Below are positions 21,803 to 31,909 of a stretch of DNA of 64,000 bases, piece after piece. Source of the DNA: Kalmusia sp. IMI 367209 (Eukaryota; Ascomycota; Dothideomycetes; Pleosporales; Didymosphaeriaceae); the NCBI GenBank assembly GCA_027946365.1, contig JAPEUQ010000017.1:124001-188000 (forward strand), given 5' to 3'. The first letter of the stretch is position 1; each line of letters starts with the position of its first letter. Position numbers and translations under genes: made by a program. The notes beneath the pieces were generated by a model. It searched no databases. It saw only the letters and a list, made by a program, of their open reading frames with translations, and was not told where the DNA came from.

Positions 21803-24800
21803 ATGAAGCGCCTAAAGCGCTCAAAGACATCGCTCGGTGATCTGGCGGGGCTCGATACGGTCTTTAGCACAGACAAGCAGCTGGTCGTACCGCTCCCCGC
21901 GCAGAAAGTCGAACGCACTCGGCCCAAGCGGGGTTTCTCAATGGCTGAATTAACCTCGCATTTAGGAAAGAAGAAAACACCGCGCAAGTCAATTGACAAG
22001 GCTATCATCTCGCGACCGATTGCAGACCATCGATTTCCAATCGTTATATCTTCGCCGACCACCGCGCTTGGAGAGGTCTCACCACCGCCGTCCATCGTCA
22101 TCACTTCGACAAACTCGAGCCCAGGCAGGAGTAGATCTAATAGCGTACGATCTTTTGGGACCGCTCCTACGCACGCGCACTCTATATCTGAGCCAAAATC
22201 AAAGTCAACACCACCCTGTCGACCACAGCTGGTCATTCTAGATACTTCGATACCTTGGTGTGCGGGGGAACTTGTCGATAGTCCTCTGACAGGCATACCC
22301 GAGTCGCCGTTTGAAGTAGAACACGCTATTAGTCTGCTGTCACGGCCACGTAGAGACACAGTGCAAGAGACTGGACTCATGGAGCCAGCTCGGTTACAGC
22401 CGCCCGGGGCCGGCACCAAGGGCCGCGCCATCCAACAGGCGAAGGAGATGCAGGATTTGGTCGCTGAACGAGCTAAGCGCAGCGGCGACGAGCCGCCGCC
22501 ATACGACTTTTACGAGTTGATTGGCAAGGGCGCATACGGTCGCGTGTTTAAGGGGTGTGTTGAGTGCGGATAATGTTCGCTGGCGAATTGGCTGACCTCG
22601 TCGTAGCAAGAACCGCAATACAAATGGACTAGTAGCTATCAAGATCATTGACATTGACACGGTAGACTACGAGGAAATGACCACGAAAAACCTTTCAGAG
22701 ACGCTGAAGGAAATCAACATTCTCCAGCAGCTCCGAGACAGCAAAGCACGACCATATGTCAATATTATCGAAGAAGCTCGATCGGTGCACAACGAGCTGT
22801 GGATTGTCAGCGAATACGCTAGCGGTGGTAGTGTCAACACTCTTATGAAGCCCACCATGAACTCTAGGGACTCGGGCCCTGGATTGCTAGAAAAATTCAT
22901 CATTCCGATCGCGCGCGAACTGGCATTAGGCCTGAAATACGTGCATGAGGCCGGTGTCCTGCACAGAGATCTTAAGTGTAAGTGACTGATGCTTTTGACC
23001 TTCCTCATGCACTTCGAATAAAACTAATCTGCTAGGCAACAACATACTAATTCTCGAGGACGGTCGCGTGCAACTTTGCGATTTTGGTGTTTCCGGTACA
23101 CTTGAACCTGAAAGTTCTAAACGCTCGACCATTGTCGGTACCCCGTACTGGATGGCGCCTGAACTCCAAAATGAGTGGATAAAGGATGCACACCCACAAA
23201 GCCGAATACGGCCGAACGATATTTTGTATGGGTCAGAAGTTGATATATGGGCGTACGGGTGTACTGTCTTTGAGATGGCAACGGGGTTTCCGCCCTTTCA
23301 CAAGACTATTCAGTGGGACTTGCCCGATACTGGGGTTCCTGTCCTGGAAGGCGAGCAATACTCCGATACTCTCAAAGACTTTGTCTCCTTCATACTACAG
23401 GCAAACCCGCAAGATCGCCCCACACCAGACCGGATTCTAGAACATCCGTTCCTTCTCGATTCGGCAAAGATGTTCCCTACTGTTCTTCTTGTCAAACTTG
23501 TAGAAGATTATTACAAGTGGGAACATGAAGGCGGCGCTCGAGCCTCACTATTCAATCCATATGGTGCTCAAGCCCCGGATCCCCTTGCCCCTGAAATCGA
23601 AGGGGATGACGATGACTGGACGTTTAGTACCTCCGACGAATTTGAAAATAGACTTTCGAGAGCGTTCCCTGATCCTTTCACAGCAGCACCCGGTCAAATG
23701 TTCACTGGGATGAACATGCCGCCTCCTGACGACGAGGATCGCTTTGCGAAGCTTCAAGCGAGCTTCCGAGAAGAACAGATTGATCGCGGCAAAGAGCGAT
23801 TGAATCGACTCTTTGATATGGATAAGTCACCCTACCGATATAGCGGCATTGACCCTACTGGGAACGGTCGGCCCCCTTCGGATCTCATTCTTCGTGACTT
23901 CAATCCTGGCGCACCAAATCGTGAGACTGTCATTGATCTTGACTTTGCTGCACCTATCGTCACCGATGTACCCAGTATCGATCTGGGTGAAGTGCCCACG
24001 TTGAAGGCAAACAGGATGCAGAAACTGTTGCGTGAGATGGAGCTGGAAGATGAAGAGCGAGATCGTTTTGATCAGGACGATCAGCTAACTAAACGCGCAA
24101 CACGTGATTGGAAATTTCCAACTGCGAATGAGGAATCGAATCGGCGGACTCAGGATTGGAAATTTCCCTCCATGACTGAACAGCCAAACCGGCGGACGCA
24201 AGATTGGAAGTTTCCTGCTATGCCAGAAGAGCCTAATCGGCAAACGCGGGACTTCAAGTTTCCAGCTATGCCACCCAAACCCAATCGAGCTACACGAGAA
24301 TGGACGTTTGATGCAGCTATGGCGGAGGCGAATTACCAGAATCAGAGGAATTCACGGCGGGAGACCAAGGAATGGACCTTCCCATCGTCAAGCGAGCCGC
24401 AATTGAATAATCGTAAGACGCGAGATTTTAAGTTCCCTATGGGTGGATTACCAGAAGATGAATCAGATCAGATGCAGAATTTTGCATCGTCACCAACACT
24501 TGAATCAAGCTTTCGACCAAGCTTGAGGCACGCCACTACGGCTCCAGTGGGGTCTTTTGATGAATATCCGCGCGTAAATTCTGCGCCTGGATCACCTTTA
24601 CGCACATCTATGATCGACTTAGACATGGCAATGGTCGACGACTACCGTCCGGGAACATCGGGTTCAGCCTCGACTACCACTTACTCGGCTGTCACGGAAC
24701 AGATGAACGACAACCCATTCAACCTCGAAGATCAAGTTCAGCTTTCAGAAAACAATAATCGTACTTCATATCATATGAAGTCACAATCCGAACCTAACCA

Positions 24801-25521
24801 CGCCATTCCTGGCTTACTGACCCCCCAAACGCTCGATGAGCAAGGACTTCCAACGAACTTGGATCAACATCACCCCGGCATGCACGCTCGCGGCGTCTCA
24901 TCTGTCTCGCAAATGCAAGCTCAACTTAAGCCACCACCACACAATGTCCCTGCCGCATACCATCGCGCCAACCAACGGTCACAGCAGATAGCCTGGGATG
25001 GCTGGTCACATTCAGCTGCGTACGGCCTCGGCCTCGGAAGTGACGACTCACCACCTCTTAGCGTCATCACCGACAACTCCGCAGATGACGAAGACATAGA
25101 CGAGGCATGGGATAACTTGGAAAAACTCACACGCAGCCGCAGCCGATACCCACGATCCCGCCGTAACGATAGCAGAGAAGAGCATCCAACTTCTTCAGAT
25201 GCCGAAGACGGCTACAACACCGACGCTGCGTACGACGATCTGCCTCGTCCAATTCGCGTCAGCGTTGGCCCGAACGGCAAGCCCCTCGTCGACTTTCCTA
25301 TCCCACGGGGTCCGGCTCCTGAAGCATTGCTCGGCGTTAACACCGATCCTGTGCTGCTGCAAAATGCGCTATGGAAGAGCAGCGTGGAGCTGAGGGATGG
25401 GCTGAGAGCTAGCAGGGATCTGTTGAAGGCGATGCGGCTGGAGGACGTTAAGCCGCTGGAAGGGTTTCCTGAGGAGTCGGGAGAAGGCGATGGGCAGAGC
25501 ACGGTCAGGCTCAATAAATAA
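21803..25521 (+). CDS. GCK/STE20-type serine/threonine kinase with C-terminal WKFP-like repeats
   Basis: Exons are 21803-22554, 22607-22977 and 23036-25521 (introns 52 and 58 nt), giving 1202 aa. A Ser/Pro-rich N-terminal extension of about 235 residues precedes the kinase domain (about 236-517). Kinase landmarks are the Gly loop 'GKGAYGRVFKG', VAIK lysine 'LVAIKIID', catalytic 'HRDLKCNN', 'CDFGVSG' and 'GTPYWMAPE', the last being the STE20/GCK signature. The catalytic loop has Cys where Ala or Pro is usual; all catalytic residues are present. The long C-terminus is disordered and acidic, with seven copies of a T-[RQK]-[DE]-[WF]-[KT]-F-[PD] motif (residues about 729-842). Fungal GCKs act in septation, polarity and morphogenesis (Sid1, Kic1/Pod6, Mst1 classes). 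I cannot assign the class, and an N-terminal extension this long is unlike Sid1. The start is the first in-frame ATG. Confidence 0.88.
24100..24438 (+). repeat. Seven-copy degenerate repeat inside the kinase coding region
   Basis: The first four units have a period of 16 codons (TRDWKFPTANEESNRR type), and three more divergent units follow at wider spacing. DNA between units has diverged, mostly outside the conserved W/F-K-F-P core. That points to selection on the motif rather than recent slippage. Confidence 0.85.
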
Positions 25522-26346
25522 GCTGGCAAGTACGCTGTATCATTTCTCACTTGGTTCATTGCAGATCTGCCCAGTGTTACTTTGCTTACTTGCTTGCCGG
25601 AGGCAGTTGGAGATTCTGTGGTTTGGATGATGGATTTGATGAACATTGGGTATGAGAGGGAGAAGCACGAGAGATGTGGCTGTCATTGGCATAGGAAAAA
25701 AACAGCAATGGACATTATAGCGGCAAGGGTTTCTTTCTTGCCACACTAGCCTCCTGTTGCTGGAAAGAGAAGAGAAGGGGCGGAACATTGTTCGACAAGT
25801 TTCATTGCTATAGTGTCTGGGAAACAGCAAATCGGCGTTTATCAGGGCATTGGGCGGACCGCATGAGCATGAGCATTGCTAGGCGCGTCTGGATATGTGT
25901 TTCCTGGGCGGTATACCTATCCTATTGTTTGCAAGCTTTATGAAGGGATATTGATTGGCTGACGGGTTTTTGCTACCAGCGTAGGGATGCTGCATAGTAT
26001 TTATAGCTTCGAATGACTATGATATAGTCTTTGAGTAGTTTTGCTATATGTCAAATTTCAGTCCAATATGCAGTGTTGGTCAAAGTGAAGGTGAAAGCAA
26101 AGCAAAGCCATAGAACATCAACACAGCAATGAACTGCGTGACAAAGCGCACAATGTACTTCATTTTCATTCAGATACCCTATGTTATCATTCCATAGCCG
26201 TACATCGTGGTATAACACCGCATTGCAATCGCGTCTACAAACGCCTCAAGATCGAATATATCCATACCATGTAAATGCAAGCTTTGTTTTTAGCGCCCTG
26301 CAATGCTAAACAGCGCAATAGGAAAGTACGGAAAGTAGTGCACCGC
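25522..26346. other. Intergenic region between convergent genes
   Basis: About 0.8 kb of 3' flanking DNA contains short unsupported frames only. I see no terminator or RNA element. Confidence 0.6.
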
Positions 26347-28410
26347 TTATGACGAACTCGAATCGGTCTCAACGCCTAGGTCATCCGCGGGAGCGTCTAC
26401 GGCCGGAACGCCGAGGGTACTCTCGTCGTCATCGTCATCATCTTCGTCGCCAGAGCTTTCTTCATCCTCCTCCTCCTCCTCTTCTTCTTCTTCGTCTTCA
26501 TCATCATTCCTCTCTACGGCCATGCCAGGTATAGGTTTCCACTCCACATAGTCTCCTGCTAGCCACTTCTTGCTTCTTGGCAGGACATACGGATCAAAGG
26601 GGAAGTACGCATCCAGCAAGAACCCTTCCTCACCTTTCTTCATGGTGAGCGCGGTCTCGCGGGATCCTACACCATCGACGTATCCGCCTATAGTCCTTGC
26701 CAATCTCACACGCTTGTTGGTTTCAATCAACGAATTCACGTATATGAATCGGAGATGATGTGCGATGCGTGCGAATTGCTGTACAATCGTCGGAGCGCAA
26801 ATTTTGAGCGGGTTGAGCTTGGAGAATATGTTGCGGTGGAGGGTGTCCTTGATGGAGCCGTACCAAGTGAAGTCGCCTTCATGGTAGATGATATCTTGGT
26901 CCGTCAACGGGAGGCCATCGGAGGTTACGATAAGATCGCGCCAACGGAAGCAAAATGCGTATAGAAGGGCTTGCGAGATAGCATAGTAGGTGCCGTAGCG
27001 GCGTAAGTCAGGCCCTTTACAAGTAGGTTCCTGTTGCAGCCGCAGACTCTCCAGATGGTGGCCAAGCAGGTCAAAGACGTCGCGGACGGTGGAGCCAGAG
27101 ACATGCGCACCGCGCGCGATAAAAGAGGCCAGATAGGCGGCGGCGGTGACACGAAGGATTTGCGGTCGGCTGTGATCGAAAGCTAGGTGCGAGCAGCAAC
27201 CTGCGAAGCGATCTATAAAGTCAGGGGACCTCTGACTGAAGTGGAATAGGAGGAATTGTGTATGCCGCGATCGATACGTGGGTAATATGATGCTTGCAAA
27301 TTGTGAGAGGAGGCCCTCATATATGTCCTCATTGTCGAATAGATCACCCTTTGCGAAGATTGAATCGTAATACGAGAAGAGGAGGAACATGATGTTGTCT
27401 AATTTCGTGACCGACTCTTTGATCTCCTTCAGGCGGCGTTCTTCTTCGTCCAAGCTTTCGTCACTCGATACTGACTCGTTGTCGCTCTCGTCGGCTTCAT
27501 CATCATCCTCCTCCTCATCATCAAGGCCGCGAGCATAGTCTTCGATGAGCTGATCCTCTAGGTCGTCGTCTAATTCCTCCATGTCTACCTGGATCTGTAC
27601 ATCGATTTTCACAAGCTTATCCATGATGAGTGATAGTATCGTACCCTTCAGTTCCGGACAGTATTCGGACACTTTGAGTATGTGATCGATATAAAAGGTA
27701 TGGGCTTTCGAGGTATCGGTCGGGAACGGGAACGTGGAGGAAAGAATGGGAGCAAGATAGGTGCTCGTCATCGGATTCTGTCGGAGAATCGCTCGCAGTG
27801 TTTCATGTACCCGGGTTCGTAACCGTACCCGTTGAATGGAGGGATCGTCTTCTTGTCGCATGATTGGCGACGGCGACTCTATGAACATGTTCACCAGCAT
27901 GCCGAGGACGGTAGAGGTGAACGCGGGATGGACGGAGAGCAATGACCGAAGAAATTGGCGGTAAGAGCGTACAAAATGTTCATTTCGCGCGATCCAGTGG
28001 CAGTCGATGACGGCGTGCACCAAGCCCCTACGGCTGTGGTCGAGGAGGGGTACATTGTTTATGAGAGCGATGATGTACTTTTGGAGCAGGCCCGTAAGTG
28101 GAGCACCCGAGGAAGTAGGCTTCTCTGAGAAGAGGCTTCGCAACAGGTCGTAGGCGGTGGTATCGCCAGCGGCATGCTTCTCCAAGGCGCGTCCAACCTC
28201 TTCTCCAACCAGCTCTTGACTCTTCTCGTTCGGATCTGCGAGAATACGGACATCCACTTCAGGGTCGAATGTGACCCGGCGGCGTTTCGTTTGGCTGGAG
28301 AACTGCTTCTCGTTATCGGAACTGGAGTCCGTGTGTTTGCGCTTCAGGCTGCTGCCCACGCTTGGAGCGATGATGCCGTGTGTTCTGTTGGTGGAGGCGA
28401 GAGACACCAT
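26347..28410 (-). CDS. rrn3: RRN3, RNA polymerase I-specific transcription initiation factor
   Basis: A single exon encodes 687 aa. Rrn3 (TIF-IA) binds RNA polymerase I through the stalk and makes it competent to start rDNA transcription in the nucleolus. The sequence shows a Ser-rich N-terminus with a basic cluster 'KRRRVTFDPEVDVRI' typical of fungal Rrn3. A HEAT-like helical core follows, with 'GLLQKYIIALINNVPLLD' and 'LVHAVIDCHWIARNEHFVRS', an acidic insertion (about residues 275-325), and the conserved 'YYDSIFAKGDLFDNEDIYEG' and 'HFSQRSPDFIDRFAGCCSHL'. The C-terminus has 'YFPFDPYVLPRSKKW' and ends in a long Glu/Asp-rich tail. The length fits the family. Phosphorylation in the Ser-rich acidic segments normally couples Rrn3 to nutrient (TOR) signalling; that is family knowledge, not visible here. 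Confidence 0.93.
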   Translation of the reverse strand: MVSLASTNRTHGIIAPSVGSSLKRKHTDSSSDNEKQFSSQTKRRRVTFDPEVDVRILADPNEKSQELVGEEVGRALEKHAAGDTTAYDLLRSLFSEKPTSSGAPLTGLLQKYIIALINNVPLLDHSRRGLVHAVIDCHWIARNEHFVRSYRQFLRSLLSVHPAFTSTVLGMLVNMFIESPSPIMRQEDDPSIQRVRLRTRVHETLRAILRQNPMTSTYLAPILSSTFPFPTDTSKAHTFYIDHILKVSEYCPELKGTILSLIMDKLVKIDVQIQVDMEELDDDLEDQLIEDYARGLDDEEEDDDEADESDNESVSSDESLDEEERRLKEIKESVTKLDNIMFLLFSYYDSIFAKGDLFDNEDIYEGLLSQFASIILPTYRSRHTQFLLFHFSQRSPDFIDRFAGCCSHLAFDHSRPQILRVTAAAYLASFIARGAHVSGSTVRDVFDLLGHHLESLRLQQEPTCKGPDLRRYGTYYAISQALLYAFCFRWRDLIVTSDGLPLTDQDIIYHEGDFTWYGSIKDTLHRNIFSKLNPLKICAPTIVQQFARIAHHLRFIYVNSLIETNKRVRLARTIGGYVDGVGSRETALTMKKGEEGFLLDAYFPFDPYVLPRSKKWLAGDYVEWKPIPGMAVERNDDEDEEEEEEEEEDEESSGDEDDDDDDESTLGVPAVDAPADDLGVETDSSSS

Positions 28411-28600
28411 ATTGGAAGTGGACTTGCGTAGATTACATCGAATCGGGTAGAGGGGGTTGGGTTGTCGGAATGCTTTAAGCTGGTCGCTTCGAAAATTGAA
28501 GAACGACGGTGAAAGATGTCAGTGAGCGGGGAGTGGCTCGCGTGGGCTATGTGGGGCCTTGGCAACAACTTTTTAAGCTCGTGGTCAGTGCGCATGTCAT

Positions 28601-28606
28601 CACGTG
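28601..28606 (-). promoter_or_regulatory. CACGTG E-box upstream of rrn3
   Basis: TCACGTGC lies about 190 bp before the rrn3 ATG. CACGTG is common in promoters of ribosome-biogenesis genes in several fungi, but a single match is weak evidence. Confidence 0.3.
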
Positions 28607-28769
28607 CATTCGCGTCGCCTTGTACTAAGCTAAGACTAACGCTCACAGGCTTAGCAAAGCTAGAAAGCTATGGACGTTAAATGTTATTGACGTATAGAAA
28701 CGTTGATTCAACTGCATTGATTACTAGAAGAACAGCAAACCCATACTCACACTTCGATCCCCCGACAGC

Positions 28770-29132
28770 CTACCATCGCGTCGCCTGCAACGTCCACTTA
28801 TCATATGGCGCCCCACCCAAATTCGTGTCAATATTCTTCATAGTCTCCCTTATCTTGTCCTTCATGTCCGGCTTAGAGTAGGTGACGGATGCCTAAGTGC
28901 CACGCTCAAGCCCAAGCCACAGCTCTCTCAACTGTTTGTCGCTCGATTGACGGCCCATAGCCTCCGCAGACACAGGCAGAGATAGCACAGGTTTCTTCCC
29001 CACGATATACGTACTGTCATCCTGTATCCAAACTTTGTGCTTGTAAGGAAGGGGCGGCATAAACATGACGTTCGGTTTGGTAGGGACCCCAGAAGAACAT
29101 GATTTCTCAGGATGTTGGTAATGGTCTTGTGG
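28770..29132 (-). pseudogene. Possible gene relic, unrecognised
   Basis: One minus-strand frame stays open from 29132 to 28770 except for a single TAG at 28893-28895. It reads like real protein on both sides: 'MPPLPYKHKVWIQDDSTYIV' and 'SAEAMGRQSSDKQLRELWLG' before the stop, 'KPDMKDKIRETMKNIDTNLG' and 'GAPYDKWTLQATRW' after it. No ATG starts the whole frame and no domain is recognised. It may be the remnant of a longer gene or an unrecognised exon pair with the stop in an intron. Confidence 0.3.
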
Positions 29133-29772
29133 TCATTGCGCATCTAGCTAGATCGTGAAATCTTGAAAGCCGTACAGCTGTCTAGAGGCGTCTTTGGCTT
29201 ATTTATTACAAACTTTTCTAAGAACGGATTAGGGTTGTGGTATGGTCTTTAAAGGAGCTGCAGAATAGATATTTTTATTGCCCACAGAGATTTTGCCACT
29301 ATGATGTATATTATGTTAGCAGTCCCGCACGTGGCATAGAAGTCGTGTGGTGAAGATTGATAGAGCGGGTCTAACACTACACTTGGGTTGTGTGTTACGG
29401 ATTAAATCTGGCTCTGTTAAGGGACGAGATCAGATTGACATCATGGCCAGCCACTCCTTAAATCACCTTATGGGTTCAAACAATCATGCATAGGAGACAT
29501 TCGTGATGAGAGGCATGACCGAACGCATTGTAGTCCCTACTAGTAGCGAAATTAGGCAGGGTGAATAGTCGTTGATCTCATTTCCTCTCTGCTTCTCATA
29601 TGTTTACGTATGAGGCGTGTCTTTCATAGGTAGATCGACGTCTTGCAACACGGTATCGGCAACCGTGTCACTGAAAATTCGGTAGTCCGTGTAACCCCGT
29701 GTACAGACGTGTTGTTGCACCAGGCCGGAAAGATGGTTCATTTCGGTTAGGAAGGCCCTGCCTCAGCCAAGC
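29133..29772. other. Intergenic region, nothing recognised
   Basis: About 640 bp is free of supported frames or repeats. It lies downstream of the cyclophilin gene. Confidence 0.6.
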
Positions 29773-30597
29773 TTACATCTCTCCGCACTGTGCGATCGCG
29801 ACGTCTTGTACCGGCTTGCCTTCTGGGTTCGCCACAGTTCGAGTGTTTTCGATTTTGGTGACAACATCCATACCCTCGATGACTCTACCGAAGACAACGT
29901 GCTTGCCGTTCAAGTGCGGTGTGCCACTAGGGAGAGGTGATGATGAAGAATTGGCAGCCATTGGTGTTCGGGCCAGAGTTCTTGAGTAATCAGTACAGCA
30001 TCGTATGATGGGCTTGAATTTACGTACAGCCATGGATAACAGGCCGGGCCTATCGTGCTTCAAGTTGAAGTTCTCATCGGCAAATTTTTCGGTGCCGTAT
30101 ATCGTCCTTGATCCAGTCCCGTTGCCATTGATGAAATCGCCTCCTTGAATCATGAAGCCTTTGATCTACGACAATAAGTACATGTACGTAGCAATTTGAA
30201 CAGTCGAAGATCTAGCCATCACGAGATATACGAAGCTGCAGGCCCGCTCGTGACCACTTACTATACGATGAAACTTGCAACCCTTGTAGCCCTGGGGCTG
30301 GCCGCGGTTGTTTTTTGTCTCTCCAGTGCAGAATTGGCGAAAGTTCTCAGCAGTCCTCGGGACCACATCCTTGAACAGCTCCATCTTGATGCGGCCCAGC
30401 TTCTCACCTGTTGCCCGTCTTAGCTACATGGTCACCTTCTGTGGTGACCAGCACCGTGGAACGTGGGGTAGCACAAAAATGAAGTGGCAGATAAGCATGA
30501 GAGGCGCGTGCTGGGGTTTGTAAAGTGCTGCATATGGCATACCTCCTAGCGTGATGTCGAAAAAGACGACTGGGTTGGGGTCGACGGACTCGGCCAT
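29773..30597 (-). CDS. Cyclophilin H-like peptidyl-prolyl isomerase, frame disrupted in the last exon
   Basis: Exons in gene order are 30597-30543, 30407-30262, 30165-30028 and 29980-29773. Introns have GTATGC, GTAAGT and GTACGT donors. The product would be 181 aa, close to human CypH (177). Landmarks are '[19 protein letters not shown]', '[19 protein letters not shown]', the active-site '[15 protein letters not shown]', '[15 protein letters not shown]', '[12 protein letters not shown]' and '[16 protein letters not shown]'. CypH binds the U4/U6 snRNP and catalyses prolyl isomerisation during spliceosome assembly; assignment to H rather than A rests on N-terminus and length. In exon 4 the frame from the splice site reaches TAG at 29929-29927 after 'TSP', while '[13 protein letters not shown]' continues one base out of frame. 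Ignoring one C of the CCC run (plus-strand G 29930-29932) makes the reading continuous. The rest is well conserved, so the lesion is recent or a sequence error. Confidence 0.85.
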
Positions 30598-31909
30598 GGC
30601 TGGGGCAGTGCACCGCTTTGCAGGCTTCCGATAAATACGGACGGATGACGTTAGACAAGAATTGGCGAAATCGGGGTTTCGTAGAGGGGCAAAGCGTACG
30701 GAAACGTTGTTGAGGACTCTCTATGGTGCCGCAAAGCCGGTATTCAAAGTCAGCTGCTACTGCAAGGCACCTTGATGCGGGAGCGATCGTCGGTCGGGGT
30801 GAATGTCCAAGTGGGCAGAAGCGCGTGCCAAAGCTTGGAAAGTCAAGCGGGTGATGAACGCAAGCAAGCGTGCACTAGCGCTCTTAGCGCTGGGGGAAGC
30901 ATTTGTGCAGACATGCGAGCACGAAGAGAATGCTGCCGCGTCACTGTGTGACCTTTCACGACGATGATCCTATAGACACCGGGCTGTGCGCATGATGCGA
31001 TGCTGGAAGCTATCGTGGATGGGAACAAGCACTGCTGTATCTGTATCGCGGAACGGTTGGTTCGGTGGGGCTGGCGGACAGTGTCCAAACAGGCGGGCAA
31101 GGTTGTGAGACAGAAAGGGGCGCCCAGCGTCGTGCCTGCCGCAACTCCACGAGTTGGCAGGCGCTGCCCAACAACAGTGCAGGCACGCAGTTGTGTTCAG
31201 GCCCGTCCAGATTGTCTTCAGCGCTTCAAGTCGCAATCGCCACACTTCGTTGACTTCACCACTGTAATTGCTCGGCAGTACGTCCGCAGCACTGCGGGAA
31301 TTGTCATCAGAGATCACCCGAGCCACTCCTCAATTCGGCTTGGCGCTTTCCCGGCGCTGCGACGCATCCCTCCCGCCAGTCCTTTGTCCTTCTCCGCTTC
31401 CCAGCCTCGACAAGACACAAGGCCCAGCATCCTTCCCCACCGTCTGCATCGCACTCGGAGGGCATGGCAATCGCCGCGACCCTTCACCGCCGCTGATTCC
31501 CATTGTCGCCTTCGACAATATACAGCCCTGGCGCTCCTCCGCTTGAGCCCGGCCCAGCTGCTCGCCACGACCACTTCCGTCGGCTACCTCAGCACCGACT
31601 ACCACCCACGCCGATCGTAGCCCGTGGTCTCCATACATACGTGGACGTCATTTGAATTGACTATTCGACATCGCTTGAGATACCCACAAACGCGCCTTTA
31701 GCTCTCGTCGTCGATTTCGGCCTCGCCCCTTAGTCTCGTATTGGACACAACACACACTGTCGTACGCACAACCGGGTTTACGACGGCCTGCTTTTGCCAT
31801 CCCTGCGGGCTGTGTTCCTTTTTGTACATAGCTGCGACAAGTACGGCCTGCTCACCTTCAACACACAAAGTGCCTGTCGCTGTAAATACATGAGACGCTG
31901 CGAGTAGCA
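30598..31909. promoter_or_regulatory. Divergent promoter region of cyclophilin and RING genes
   Basis: This 1.3 kb GC-rich interval lies between two divergent gene starts. Several long overlapping frames (for example 31000-31620) are low-complexity and unsupported. Pyrimidine-rich stretches around 31330-31560 are consistent with fungal leader or promoter DNA. Confidence 0.4.

Noticed and set aside
21676..22431. Antisense frame of 251 codons within the kinase gene
   Set aside because: It mirrors the kinase N-terminal exon; the sense strand has the splice sites and kinase motifs.
31000..31620. Plus-strand frame of 206 codons between the cyclophilin and RING genes
   Set aside because: Low-complexity Arg/Ser/Pro translation in the divergent promoter region, with equally long frames on the other strand.
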